Part shown: positions 16,064 through 24,977 of the stretch, piece after piece
How positions within the stretch are numbered: position 1 is the stretch's first letter
Layout of the letters: each line of letters begins with the position of its first letter
Source of the DNA: Paenibacillus camerounensis
GTDB taxonomy: Bacteria; Bacillota; Bacilli; Paenibacillales; Paenibacillaceae
Direction: 5' to 3'
DNA length: 64,000 nucleotides
NCBI RefSeq assembly: GCF_000723885.1
Contig: NZ_CCDG010000007.1
Location: 34,260 to 98,259 of the forward strand
Translations under genes and position numbers: made by a program
The notes under the pieces: generated by a model
What the model was told of the DNA's origin: nothing
What the model saw: the letters and a program-made list of their open reading frames with translations, nothing else
Database searches by the model: none

Positions 16064-17575
16064 ATGAGCAGCGTACACAAAAAAACAGACGTTATCTTGA
16101 TTGGTGCAGGAGTCATGAGTGCGACTTTGGGAGCCCTGCTGAAAGAGCTGGCGCCGGACTGGAACATTAAAGTGTTTGAGAAGCTTGCAGGCGCGGGTGA
16201 AGAGAGCTCCAACGAGTGGAATAATGCCGGTACCGGACATGCGGCGCTGTGCGAGCTGAATTATACGTCGGAGAAGCCGGACGGATCAGTCGATATCAGC
16301 AAGGCTGTCAAAATCAATGAGCAGTTTCAGCTGTCCCGGCAGTTCTGGTCCTATCTTGTCCGGAATCAGCTGATCCGCCGCCCGCAGGATTTCATTATGC
16401 CGATTCCCCATATGAGCTGGGTTGAGGGAGAGAAGAATGTAGCTTTTCTGAATAAGCGATTTAAAGCGCTCTCACAGAATCCGCTGTTCCAGGGCATGGA
16501 GTTCTCAGATGATCCCAAGAAGCTGAAGGAATGGCTTCCGCTGATGATGGAGGGCCGCAGCTCCAGTGAGCCGGTTGCCGCAACCCGGATTACTTCAGGT
16601 ACGGATGTTAACTTCGGTTCGCTGACCCGGCTGCTGTTCGATCATCTGCAGAGCCGCAAGGTCGAGGTTCATTACAGGCATGCGATAAAAGACATCCGGC
16701 GCGCAGCAGACGGTGATTGGCGAGTTCGGGTGCATAATCTGAACAGCCGACAGATGGAATCACACGCTGCCAAATTCGTGTTTATCGGGGCGGGCGGCGG
16801 CAGTCTGGCACTGCTGCAGAAGACAGGGATTCCCGAGTCAAGGCATATCGGCGGCTTCCCGGTAAGCGGGCTGTTCATGGTCTGCGATAACCCCGAGATT
16901 GTCGAGCGGCATCATGCCAAGGTATACGGCAAAGCTAAGCTTGGTGCCCCGCCGATGTCGGTTCCGCATCTGGATACCCGTTATATCAACAATAAAAAGG
17001 CGCTGCTGTTCGGGCCGTTTGCCGGCTTCTCGCCGAAGTTTCTCAAAACCGGCTCCAACCTCGACCTGATCGGCTCGGTGAAGCCGAACAATCTGTTCAC
17101 GATGCTGGCCGCGGGTGCCAAGGAAATGGCTCTGACCAAATATCTGATCCAGCAGCTGATGCTCTCGAACGAGCAGCGGATGAATGAGCTGCGAGAGTTC
17201 ATTCCGAACGCCAAAACCGCTGACTGGAAGATCGTCGTAGCCGGCCAGCGTGTTCAGGTCATTAAGGATACGCCGGATGGCAGAGGCACGCTCCAGTTCG
17301 GGACCGAGGTGGTCAGCGCCTCCGACGGCTCGGTAGCCGCCCTGCTTGGTGCGTCTCCAGGTGCATCTACGGCTGTGCATGTCATGCTGGAGGTGCTGGA
17401 GAAGTGCTTCCCGCAGCACTTCAAGGCCTGGGAGCCGAAGATTAAGGAGATGATTCCTTCTTACGGCGCACCGCTGGCTTCCCGGCCGGAGCTGCTGAAG
17501 GAGGTTCTGGCGTCGGACACCAAGACGCTGGGGCTAAGTGAAGAAAAGCCGCAGAAGCAGGCTAACATCCGTTAA
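16064..17575 (+). CDS. mqo: Malate:quinone oxidoreductase
   Basis: A 503-residue peripheral membrane flavoprotein that oxidises malate to oxaloacetate and passes electrons to quinone, bypassing NAD-dependent malate dehydrogenase. The FAD-binding Rossmann motif is at the N-terminus ([18 protein letters not shown], residues 10-27). MQO hallmarks follow: [19 protein letters not shown] near residue 50, [60 protein letters not shown], and the C-terminal [14 protein letters not shown]. The length matches the family. RBS AAGGAAGG precedes the ATG by 6 bases. It is a single-gene unit between two hairpins. Confidence 0.96.
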   Translation: MSSVHKKTDVILIGAGVMSATLGALLKELAPDWNIKVFEKLAGAGEESSNEWNNAGTGHAALCELNYTSEKPDGSVDISKAVKINEQFQLSRQFWSYLVRNQLIRRPQDFIMPIPHMSWVEGEKNVAFLNKRFKALSQNPLFQGMEFSDDPKKLKEWLPLMMEGRSSSEPVAATRITSGTDVNFGSLTRLLFDHLQSRKVEVHYRHAIKDIRRAADGDWRVRVHNLNSRQMESHAAKFVFIGAGGGSLALLQKTGIPESRHIGGFPVSGLFMVCDNPEIVERHHAKVYGKAKLGAPPMSVPHLDTRYINNKKALLFGPFAGFSPKFLKTGSNLDLIGSVKPNNLFTMLAAGAKEMALTKYLIQQLMLSNEQRMNELREFIPNAKTADWKIVVAGQRVQVIKDTPDGRGTLQFGTEVVSASDGSVAALLGASPGASTAVHVMLEVLEKCFPQHFKAWEPKIKEMIPSYGAPLASRPELLKEVLASDTKTLGLSEEKPQKQANIR

Positions 17576-17582
17576 TACATTA

Positions 17583-17620
17583 GAAGGCAGGTCCCCGTCC
17601 GGCGGGGGTCTGCCTTTGTT
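17583..17620 (+). terminator. Terminator after mqo
   Basis: AAGGCAGGTCCCC / GGGGGTCTGCCTT hairpin with TTGTT tail, 8 bases after the mqo stop codon. Confidence 0.75.
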
Positions 17621-17709
17621 GCATGATAGGGGGAAAGGTGATAAAGGTGATGCAGGATGCAGGAAATTCGGGAAATGACAGGGAAAGTCCGGGGATGTTC
17701 GGGATAGCG

Positions 17710-17958
17710 CGGGGAGTCGGGGAGTCTAGGGAGTCCGGGAAGTCTGGGGAGTCTAGGGAGTCTGGGAAGTCTAGGGAGTCTAGGGGGTCTAGGGAGTCTG
17801 GGAAGTCTGGGGAGTCTAGGGAGTCTGGGAAGGCTTGGGAGAAGTCTGGGGAGTCTAGGGAGTCTGGGAAGTCTGGGGAGTCTGGGGAGTCTGGGGAGTC
17901 TAGGGAGTTTAGGGAGTCTAGGGAGTCTAGGGAGTCTAGGGAGTCTAGGGAGTCTGGG
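17710..17958. repeat. 9-bp minisatellite (GGGAGTCTA/G units), about 27 copies
   Basis: Almost perfect tandem array of a 9-bp unit, GGGAGTCTA or GGGAGTCTG, with a few GGGAAGTCT variants and one irregular stretch near 17828-17845. Because the unit length is a multiple of three, each frame encodes a tripeptide repeat (Glu-Ser-Arg/Gly on the plus strand; Arg-Leu-Pro or Leu-Asp-Ser on the minus strand). This produces long but probably meaningless open frames on both strands. No ribosome binding site and no conserved N-terminal domain were seen, so I treat it as non-coding. Confidence 0.85.
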
Positions 17959-17999
17959 ATAGTCAGACATCCCCTGGCCGTGGCTGCCCAGAGAACGGA

Positions 18000-18145
18000 C
18001 AGAATGAAGAGCAGAGAGGCCTTTGATTTGGGCGGAAGCGGAAGAATGGGCGGACTGAAGGAATAAATACCTTTGATTCTGGCAGAAGCGGGCAAACGGA
18101 CAGAATAAAGGGCAAACATGCCTTTGATTTCGGCAGAAGCGGGCA
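18000..18145. repeat. 51-bp degenerate repeat, three copies (same family as the repeats at 63806-64000)
   Basis: Three diverged copies with the core CTTTGAT at 18021, 18071 and 18122 (spacing 50 and 51 bp), followed each time by GG-rich sequence ending CAGAAGCGGGCAA or similar. The junction before the last copy holds a hairpin: AAAGGGCA / TGCCTTT around loop AACA. Read on the minus strand the copies give peptides like [13 protein letters not shown], close to the EIKGIFAFDS peptides of the 63.8-kb array. Confidence 0.7.
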
Positions 18146-18191
18146 ACGTCAGAGTCCTAACTCAGCCGGATATGAGACGCAAAGGGAGATT

Positions 18192-18387
18192 AGGAAATTA
18201 GTTTGATTTTGATCACTTAATTCTAGGCTAATCAGGAATTTATGAAATTTAGTTGGAAAAACGTCACTTAATCCGGGCGTTTTTCCTCTTTGGAGGTGAA
18301 ATCAGTGAATTAGATGGACGTTTTCCCACTAATGTCTTCAGTTCGCGATTCTGGAGGGAATTAGGTGGCGAATTTCCACTTAATCTG
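18192..18387. repeat. Degenerate dyad repeat, four copies (GAATTAG-TGG...CCACTTAAT)
   Basis: Four related 31-33-base units start near 18192, 18244, 18305 and 18356. The clearest is the last: GGGAATTAGGTGG - CGAATT - TCCACTTAATCTG, an imperfect dyad. The others keep AATTAG or ATTTAG on the left and CACTTAAT or CACTAAT on the right. They fill the gap between the 51-bp repeats and the 10-bp array, and no gene is present. Confidence 0.55.
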
Positions 18388-18400
18388 ATGGGCGTGAGCG

Positions 18401-18799
18401 CTGCGAGTGCCTGCGAGTGACTGCAAGTAACTGCGAGTAACTGCGAGTGACTGCAAGTATCTGTAAGTGACAGCGAGTAACTGTGAGTGACAGCGAGTAA
18501 CTGCAAGTGACTGCGAGTAACTGCGAGTGCTGCAAGTGCCTGCGAGTGTCTGTAAGTGACAGCGAGTAACCGCAAGTGACTGCAAGTGACTGCGAGTGAC
18601 TGCGAGTGACTGCGAGTGACTGCGATTGCCTGCGAGTACCTGCAAGTGCCTGCGAGTAACTGCGAGTGACTGCGAGTGTCTGCGAGTGACAGCGATTGCC
18701 TGCGAGTACCTGCGAGTGCCTGCAAGTAACTGTGAGTGACTGCAAGTAACTGCGAGTGACTGCGAGTGACTGCAAGTAACTGCGAGTGCCTGCGAGCAA
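18401..18799. repeat. 10-bp minisatellite (CTGCRAGTRA), about 40 copies
   Basis: Tandem array with a strict 10-bp period over about 400 bp, broken by a single 1-bp slip near 18530. Consensus CTGCGAGTGA, with variation mostly confined to purine transitions at two positions and occasional CAGC for CTGC. A higher-order pattern is visible: the run containing GCGATTGCCTGCGAGTACC occurs twice, 70 bp apart (near 18622 and 18692). The minus strand is open in all three frames through the array, an artefact of the repeat. It lies just beyond the 3' end of the PocR-type regulator gene. Confidence 0.9.
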
Positions 18800-18890
18800 C
18801 TAAGCTGACTACCCGTACCTGCGGTTAAATTAACAATGTGCGGTTCATCCAGACACCTCCACTCACCTCCAGGCATCTGCAAGAAGCGCG

Positions 18891-19934
18891 CTAATGCGTC
18901 TCCCGCAGCCTGCTTCTGTATACTGCGGGGGTAAGATGCTCAAACTTCTTAAAGGTCTTGATGAAGTAGCCGGCATCGCAGAAGCCCAGCACATCGCTGA
19001 TCAGGTTGACGGGCTGTTCCGTTGCCACAAGAAGCTGCTTGGCCCATTCGATCTTCAGGCGCGGAGCGAAGGTGGAGAAGTTCTCACCGGTCTCTCTGGT
19101 AAAAATCCGGCTGAAATAGCTGGGGCTGATGTGGCATTGTCTGGCCAGTTCAGCCAGGGTGAAGTTCTTGTTCTTATGCTGGTAGAGATAATCAAAGGCA
19201 GGCTGCAGCAGCGGGTTCGCCGCGCGGTACTGCATTACGCTCAGCTCTTTGATGGAATGCTCGACCAGCGCGCTAGAAAGCTCGTTTTGAATCGCCTGGA
19301 GGCTGCCGACAGCCGGCACGGGAGAGGCAGCATATTCAGCATCGGGGCCTTGCGGCGCTTCGGAGAGCAGTGTTTTTTTGTACAGCTGGATGGTGGCATT
19401 CTTGGTGATCGCTTCTTCAACAATATAGTTGCACAGATCATACAGCATGCCGGCAATGGTTGAAACCTCATCATAGGACAGCGTCGGCAGTGAGGCATAT
19501 TCCGCTTCAAGGGCCTGGAATTTAAGCTCGGTAGCGTCGCTTGGCGGCCGGGAGACGAGCTGCTCCAGCTGCTGCTGGTCGGAGTCGCGGAGCCGGATCT
19601 GTCCGGCCATAACCGCGCCTATGTATTGATTGTCTATAATGATCGGAATCGCAATATCAATAATATTAAAGTGGCATTTGTAGATATAGGGCGCATTTAG
19701 ACGGACGGCTTCAAGGCCGCCCCGGGCATCACATTTCTGGCAGAACGGGGACAGCATGTCATCCTTCCTTACGCCCTGGCAGAAGGGTTGACAGTGGCTG
19801 TGCTTGCTGACGGGAACCCCTTTGTAATTGACGGTGATGATCGCCATCTTGGTAACCCGTGCGAGTGAGTCCTGAAGCGCATCCCATTTCTCGAGGTCAA
19901 TAATGTTCTCCAGCTTGAACAGCGGATTGCTCAT
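18891..19934 (-). CDS. PocR sensory domain AraC-family regulator (probable glycerol/diol regulator)
   Basis: A 347-residue regulator. The N-terminal ~170 residues match the PocR sensory domain: LEKWDALQDSLARVTKMAII, HCQPFCQGVRKD and PFCQKCDARGGLEA, with a Cys-rich cluster, then IYKCHFNIIDIAIPIIID and IGAVMAGQIRL. The last ~100 residues are an AraC double HTH (LAELARQCHISPSYFSRIF; VLGFCDAGYFIKTFKKFEHL). PocR in enterobacteria activates the 1,2-propanediol genes, and related domains sense small diols or glycerol derivatives. It is divergent from glycerol dehydrogenase and dihydroxyacetone kinase, which it most likely controls. Start at 19934 with AGGAGGAT upstream. Confidence 0.9.
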   Translation of the reverse strand: MSNPLFKLENIIDLEKWDALQDSLARVTKMAIITVNYKGVPVSKHSHCQPFCQGVRKDDMLSPFCQKCDARGGLEAVRLNAPYIYKCHFNIIDIAIPIIIDNQYIGAVMAGQIRLRDSDQQQLEQLVSRPPSDATELKFQALEAEYASLPTLSYDEVSTIAGMLYDLCNYIVEEAITKNATIQLYKKTLLSEAPQGPDAEYAASPVPAVGSLQAIQNELSSALVEHSIKELSVMQYRAANPLLQPAFDYLYQHKNKNFTLAELARQCHISPSYFSRIFTRETGENFSTFAPRLKIEWAKQLLVATEQPVNLISDVLGFCDAGYFIKTFKKFEHLTPAVYRSRLRETH

Positions 19935-20012
19935 GGGTGTAAGATCCTCCTATCCGGGCAATAAAGTGCAAGATAATACTATTCAATAAGTATACAACAA
20001 GAAAACACAATC

Positions 20013-20026
20013 TGAAAACGCTTAAT
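20013..20026 (+). promoter_or_regulatory. Possible catabolite-responsive element (cre-like)
   Basis: TGAAAACGCTTAAT matches the CcpA cre pattern TGNAANCGNWNNCA at all but the last two fixed positions. It lies in the divergent region between the PocR regulator and glycerol dehydrogenase. Carbon catabolite repression of glycerol use would be expected, but the match is incomplete. Confidence 0.4.
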
Positions 20027-20111
20027 GTAGCAGGCAGAGTACAATGCTTAAAAAGAATGGGCAGACTATACTTGACGTAAGAAGCTCACGACATTTTTAG
20101 GAGGAATTAAG

Positions 20112-21248
20112 ATGAGAAAAGCCTTTATCAGCCCGACCAAATACGTGCAGGGTGAGGACGAACTGCTCAATCTGGGTTACTTTGTACAGACCTTCGGCCA
20201 GTCTGCGCTGCTTATTGCCCATCCGGATGATGTAAAGCGTGTGCAGGCTAAGCTGGATTCCACCATTGAAAAGTTTAAAATCACTCTCGTCGAAAGCAAC
20301 TTCCGCGGCGAATGCTCGCGTGAGGAGGTTGCCCGCCTGAAGGAGCTGGCCCGTGAGCATTCCTGCTCCTGTACCATCGGACTCGGCGGAGGTAAAGCCA
20401 TTGATACAGCTAAATGTGTAGCCGAGGGCGAAGCCCTGATTATTGTGCCGACGATTGCTGCGACTGACGCACCGACAAGCCACTCGGCGGTTCTCTATAC
20501 TCCGGACGGACAGTTTGATGATTATGCATATTTTAAACAAAGCCCTAGTGTGGTTATGATTGATACAACAGTAATTGCCAACGCACCGACCCGGTTTCTG
20601 GTATCCGGGATGGGGGATGCGCTTTCCACTTATTTTGAAGCGAGATCGACGTCCAATTCCTATTCCAATGTCAACGCCGGCCTGCCGAGCGGAGTACGTG
20701 AAGGCGTATGCGGACCGGCCAAGGGAACAAATACGGCCCTGATGATGGCGAAATTCTGCTATGAAACGCTGCTTAAGGACGGATTGCATGCGAAGGTAGC
20801 CAGCGATTGCAATCAGGTGACGCCTGCGCTGGAAAATATCATCGAGGCTAACATTCTGCTGTCCGGACTCGGCTTTGAGAGCGGCGGTCTGGCTGCAGCC
20901 CATGCGATCCATAACGGTCTGACCTCTCTGGAAGGCACGCATCACTACTATCACGGTGAAAAGGTAGCCTTCAGCACAATTGCCCAGCTGGTGCTTGAAA
21001 ATGCCCCGTCCAGCGAGCTGAACGAGGTATTCGGCTTCTGCCTGTCCATCGGCCTGCCGGTCTGCCTTGAGGATATCGGAGTAGACAGTATTTCGCAGGA
21101 AGAGCTGCTGGAAGTTGCGCGGAAGGCCTGTATTGCAGAAGAGTCGATCCATTCCATGCCTTTCCCTATTACGGTAGAAGCTGTAGCAGCGGCAATCCGG
21201 GTAGCGGATCAGCTCGGACGCAACTACAAGCAGAGCAAGGGGGCATAA
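20112..21248 (+). CDS. gldA: Glycerol dehydrogenase
   Basis: A 378-residue NAD-dependent, metal-containing (iron-type) alcohol dehydrogenase that oxidises glycerol to dihydroxyacetone. Signature segments are LGGGKAIDTAKCVA (cofactor binding), PTIAATDAPTSHSAVLYT, and the zinc/iron ligands in GMGDALSTYFEAR (Asp), AAHAIHNGL (His) and HHYYHGEKVAF (His). The N-terminal FISPTKYVQGEDEL is typical of GldA, and the length is normal. RBS AGGAGG lies 7 bases before the ATG. The stop codon is one base from the start of dhaK, so the two are translationally coupled steps of glycerol use: glycerol to dihydroxyacetone to its phosphate. Confidence 0.97.
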   Translation: MRKAFISPTKYVQGEDELLNLGYFVQTFGQSALLIAHPDDVKRVQAKLDSTIEKFKITLVESNFRGECSREEVARLKELAREHSCSCTIGLGGGKAIDTAKCVAEGEALIIVPTIAATDAPTSHSAVLYTPDGQFDDYAYFKQSPSVVMIDTTVIANAPTRFLVSGMGDALSTYFEARSTSNSYSNVNAGLPSGVREGVCGPAKGTNTALMMAKFCYETLLKDGLHAKVASDCNQVTPALENIIEANILLSGLGFESGGLAAAHAIHNGLTSLEGTHHYYHGEKVAFSTIAQLVLENAPSSELNEVFGFCLSIGLPVCLEDIGVDSISQEELLEVARKACIAEESIHSMPFPITVEAVAAAIRVADQLGRNYKQSKGA

Positions 21249-21249
21249 G

Positions 21250-23010
21250 ATGAAGAAGATTATTAATGCACCGGAGACGCTAGTGAGGGAAATGTGCAGC
21301 GGGCTGGTGCTGGCCCATCCGTCCCTGGAATTCAACAGCAAGCATAAGGTGATTCAGAAAAAGCAGCTGAATCCCGATAAGGTAACTTTGATCAGCGGCG
21401 GCGGCAGCGGGCATGAGCCTGCCCATGCCGGCTTTGTCGGCAAAGGGATGCTGGATGCGGCGGTTTGCGGGGATATTTTTGCTTCGCCTTCCCAGATTCA
21501 AATCTACCAGGCAATCCGCTCCACTGCGGGCCAAAAGGGAACGCTGCTGGTTATCAAGAATTACAGCGGCGATATGATGAACTTCAAGAATGCGGCGTTC
21601 CTCGCCGGAGAAGACGGTATTGAGGTCGATTATGTCAAGGTAGACGATGACATCGCCGTTGAAGACAGCCTCTATACCGTAGGGAAAAGAGGGGTGGCCG
21701 GAACAGTGCTGGTGCATAAGATTGCCGGCGCGGCGGCCGAGCGCGGTCTGCCTCTGGCAGAGGTGAAGAAGGCGGCGGAAAAGGCCATTGCCAATATCCG
21801 CAGCATCGGGTTCGCCTTCACTTCCTGTACAGTACCTGCAAAGGGAACACCAACCTTCCAGCTTGAGGATAACGAAATGGAGTACGGGGTAGGCATTCAC
21901 GGTGAGCCCGGTATCCGCAGGGAGCCGGTTGTAACCGCGGATGAGCTGGCAGCGAGAATGGTAGCCGCCCTGCTGGAAAGCCTGGGCGCAGACGGCACTG
22001 CCGCACGCGAGGTAACGGTGCTGGTCAACGGCTTCGGGGCAACCCCGCTTCAGGAGCTCTATCTGCTCGGCAACTCGGTTATCCGTGAGCTGGATGCGAA
22101 ACAGGTTACCGTGCATAACGTACTGGTCGGAAATTTCATGACGAGCATTGATATGGCCGGGGCTTCACTGTCGCTGATGAAGCTGGATGATGAGCTGAAG
22201 TCGCTGCTTGCCGATGAGTGCCACACCCCTGCCCTAGTTCTTCAAGGTCCGTTCGAGCCGGTGCAGTACACCGAGGTTATCCAGCAGCCTGAGACGGAGC
22301 AGGAAGTTTCGTTTAAGTGCGATACAGATGCAGCGTATGCCAAGGTTACAGGAGATACCTTTACTCTGAATAATCTTATCTATGCCATTGATAAAATGAG
22401 CGAAATCATCATCGAGAATGAGGTTCCGTTCTGTGAGCTTGATGCCCATGCGGGGGACGGTGACTTCGGTATGAGCGTGGCCAAGGGGTTCAAGCAGCTC
22501 AAAACCGAATGGAAGGATATTACGCAGAATCATGCAGCTGACACAGGCAGCTTCCTGGATGCGTGCTCGCTGATTATTATGGAGCACTGCGGCGGGGCAT
22601 CCGGCCCGATCTGGGGCTCTGCCTTCCGGGCGGCCGGCAAATATGCCGGTGACCGGAGCGGCCTGAGCATGGCCGAGCTGGCTGAAATGCTGGAGGCTGT
22701 GGTTAAGGGCATCCAGGATACAGGTGAGCGGGCCTTCGGAAGAGGCGCGGTTGCCGGCGACAAAACGCTGATCGACGCGCTGGTTCCATACGCGCAGTCG
22801 TGGAAGGACAGCGCCGCACAGGGCGACGGCTTCAGCACCGCCTCGGCGAAGGCGGCAGCGGCTGCGGTTGAGGGAGCGCGGCAGACCGGCGATATCGTAG
22901 CCCGTATGGGCCGGGCTGGCACCGTCGGCGAGCGGAGCCTCGGTTATCCCGATGCAGGTGCTTATGCGCTGGGGGTTATTTTTACCGGGCTGTCGGAAGC
23001 CATGCAATAA
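21250..23010 (+). CDS. dhaK: ATP-dependent dihydroxyacetone kinase (fused DhaK-DhaL)
   Basis: A 586-residue single-chain kinase converting dihydroxyacetone to dihydroxyacetone phosphate with ATP. The DhaK domain (1-330) has LISGGGSGHEPAHAGFVGKG and the substrate-binding histidine in GIHGEPGIRREP (near residue 218). The DhaL domain (about 380-580) has the Mg-ATP site DAHAGDGDFGMSVAKG and GGASGPIWGSAFRAAG. Fusion of both domains, with no DhaM-type phosphotransferase partner nearby, points to the ATP-dependent rather than the PTS-dependent type. It follows gldA with one base between them and ends at a strong terminator. Confidence 0.96.
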   Translation: MKKIINAPETLVREMCSGLVLAHPSLEFNSKHKVIQKKQLNPDKVTLISGGGSGHEPAHAGFVGKGMLDAAVCGDIFASPSQIQIYQAIRSTAGQKGTLLVIKNYSGDMMNFKNAAFLAGEDGIEVDYVKVDDDIAVEDSLYTVGKRGVAGTVLVHKIAGAAAERGLPLAEVKKAAEKAIANIRSIGFAFTSCTVPAKGTPTFQLEDNEMEYGVGIHGEPGIRREPVVTADELAARMVAALLESLGADGTAAREVTVLVNGFGATPLQELYLLGNSVIRELDAKQVTVHNVLVGNFMTSIDMAGASLSLMKLDDELKSLLADECHTPALVLQGPFEPVQYTEVIQQPETEQEVSFKCDTDAAYAKVTGDTFTLNNLIYAIDKMSEIIIENEVPFCELDAHAGDGDFGMSVAKGFKQLKTEWKDITQNHAADTGSFLDACSLIIMEHCGGASGPIWGSAFRAAGKYAGDRSGLSMAELAEMLEAVVKGIQDTGERAFGRGAVAGDKTLIDALVPYAQSWKDSAAQGDGFSTASAKAAAAAVEGARQTGDIVARMGRAGTVGERSLGYPDAGAYALGVIFTGLSEAMQ

Positions 23011-23036
23011 GAAGAAGCAGCTTAGGAATGCAGTGC

Positions 23037-23078
23037 AAAAGACCGTTACCGGGAATGCTTGTCCGGTAACGGTCTTTT
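23037..23078. terminator. Strong bidirectional terminator between dhaK and the GGDEF gene
   Basis: Perfect 16-bp inverted repeat AAAAGACCGTTACCGG / CCGGTAACGGTCTTTT with a 10-base loop, between two convergent genes. Confidence 0.9.
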
Positions 23079-23092
23079 GCTGTGCGCCAGGA

Positions 23093-24751
23093 TTAGCGCC
23101 GTACCGAGACGATCCGGTTGCGGCCCTGGTGCTTGGCGGCATAGAGTGCCTTGTCTACGGTTTTGAGCAGGTCGTTCAGGTAAGCTGAAGCATCCCCCGG
23201 CTGTTCGGGGCTGAACTCATTGATGCTGAGCACTCCCATGCTGATGGTCACCCATACCGGATGGGCGACATTATCGATGCTTACTTTATTGGAGGCGACG
23301 GCGGCCTTCAGCTGCTTGGCAATGGCAAGCGCTTCTGCTTCTCCGGTATCGGGCAAATAAATAATAAATTCCTCGCCGCCATAGCGGGCCAAGATATCAT
23401 GCTCACGCAGTGCGCGCTGCAGCACCTCTACCGTACTGCAGATGACCAGGTCACCGGCCAGATGGCCGTAACGGTCGTTCACCGCTTTGAAGAAATCGAT
23501 ATCAATGAGGATAACGGCTGCCTGAGCATGCAGCCCGCGCTTCTCGGTCACTTCACGCTCCAGCTGCTGTGTCAGATAGTGCCGGTTATAGCAGGCGGTG
23601 AGGCTGTCGGTAATGGCCATCTTCGTCAGCTTGCGGTTCGTCCGGGACAGCTCCTCCTGAACCTTGATCAGGGATTCATTCTTTTCCTGCAGGATGGCGT
23701 TCTGATGATTCGTTTCATCAATAAGCCGGCGGAGCTCGGTGATATCCTGGAAGGTGATAGTCCGCCCCGCCCGGACTGAGCTTACCAGGATGGGCGCAGC
23801 ATGAATGTTAATATAGAGCTGGCCGTCCGGATGCAGGCATTCAATTTCGGCAATCTCCTCCGGCCGTTCCCGGTATTGTCTCAGAAATTGTGCAATGGCA
23901 TCTGTCTTGTCCGGCAGAAAAGCCTCCATGTTAAAGCGTTCACCGGCCTTGAGCCGGGAGTAAGGGTGCAGAGCCTGATTCATCTCCATCACCCGCTCCT
24001 GATCATCCAGCACGAGAATACCGTATTCCATCGTATCAATAATATCCTGGTGGGCAATGGTCACAATATCGAATACCTTGTCCTGATGAATGGTAATGAC
24101 AAAGAACACGGCAGAGATGACAATACCAAGCGAAGTGAATCCCGGTATGACCGGCAGATAGTCGTCAAGCACAACATTCAGCAGGACATCCAGCAGCAGA
24201 AACACCGTTACTGCAATTATGCCTTTGAGCATATACATAATCTGGTTCTTAATCCGGGACGCCTGGTCGGAGACTAGCGCAACATAAATAATGTACAGGG
24301 AAACGAGAGCGTGAATAACTAGAATGACAATGTTAATCCAGAAAATAGGCCCGTAAATACGCTCGACGTATCCTCCGTTAACCGGAGTAACGAACCAGCC
24401 GTACGGATTGAGTATTACTCCGAGCGAGGAGAAGACCGCAGGGAGGAACAGCAGGATTAATATTTTGCGCTTAAGGAACTGTGTCTGGCCGGAGATCAGG
24501 ATGGTGAAAAAGATCCAGCCGGCAACCAGCATGGACGCATCGACAAAGGCTAGCTTCACATAGAACAGCTGATATACCGGATCATCGACCGTTTTGATCG
24601 CGAACTGGCAATACGGCCACAGCATCATCGAGAAATGAAAGCCCAGGTATACCTTGTGCAGTCTGGTTATAGTGACAGAGACAAAAATGTATATGAACAG
24701 CAGGAACAGAATAAAGCACATGATCAGATCAATCCACGATCCCAAATCCAA
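23093..24751 (-). CDS. Diguanylate cyclase with N-terminal 7TM sensor and PAS domain
   Basis: A 552-residue membrane protein. Seven hydrophobic segments (about 10-225) form a histidine-kinase-type 7TM input module. A PAS domain follows (about 235-345, IIDTMEYGILVLDDQERVME), then a short coiled coil (NAILQEKNESLIKVQEELS) and a GGDEF domain (about 385-550). The active loop is RYGGEEFIIYLP; GGEEF is catalytically competent in known cyclases. An inhibitory I-site REHD lies five residues upstream, so product feedback is likely. It should make cyclic di-GMP in response to a membrane or redox signal. It stands alone on the minus strand. Confidence 0.93.
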   Translation of the reverse strand: MDLGSWIDLIMCFILFLLFIYIFVSVTITRLHKVYLGFHFSMMLWPYCQFAIKTVDDPVYQLFYVKLAFVDASMLVAGWIFFTILISGQTQFLKRKILILLFLPAVFSSLGVILNPYGWFVTPVNGGYVERIYGPIFWINIVILVIHALVSLYIIYVALVSDQASRIKNQIMYMLKGIIAVTVFLLLDVLLNVVLDDYLPVIPGFTSLGIVISAVFFVITIHQDKVFDIVTIAHQDIIDTMEYGILVLDDQERVMEMNQALHPYSRLKAGERFNMEAFLPDKTDAIAQFLRQYRERPEEIAEIECLHPDGQLYINIHAAPILVSSVRAGRTITFQDITELRRLIDETNHQNAILQEKNESLIKVQEELSRTNRKLTKMAITDSLTACYNRHYLTQQLEREVTEKRGLHAQAAVILIDIDFFKAVNDRYGHLAGDLVICSTVEVLQRALREHDILARYGGEEFIIYLPDTGEAEALAIAKQLKAAVASNKVSIDNVAHPVWVTISMGVLSINEFSPEQPGDASAYLNDLLKTVDKALYAAKHQGRNRIVSVRR

Positions 24752-24977
24752 TACGCCGCACCCTCTTGCATTTATTGGTATATTATGAATTTCTGTGGGT
24801 CTTAAGGCTTAGGTAATATTTTTAATATATAATCAGGTTATGAAGATTACAAGATTTTTAGAGGAATCTATAACAAAGAGAAGGTAGAGCTGCCCCGGCC
24901 GTTGAATATTACCGACAACTAATCTAATAAATGTCAGGCGTATCCGGGATACGCCCTAGCTGCAGGAGGAGAGCCCT

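Noticed and set aside
17572..18146. Pro-Arg-Leu and Ser-Leu-Asp repeat proteins on the minus strand and a Glu-Ser-Arg repeat protein on the plus strand
   Set aside because: All arise from the 9-bp minisatellite; no RBS and no non-repetitive conserved domain.
18401..18799. CRISPR array
   Set aside because: Units are 10 bp with no spacers between repeats, and no cas genes are nearby.
18264..18882. Three overlapping minus-strand frames of 139-173 codons with Leu-Ala-Val-Thr-Arg-Ser repeats
   Set aside because: They are the three frames of one 10-bp array with 30-bp coding periodicity; being open in all frames shows a repeat effect, and no start signal is present.
20097..21341. 414-residue minus-strand open frame
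   Set aside because: Antisense to glycerol dehydrogenase, whose motifs and coupling to dhaK are clear.
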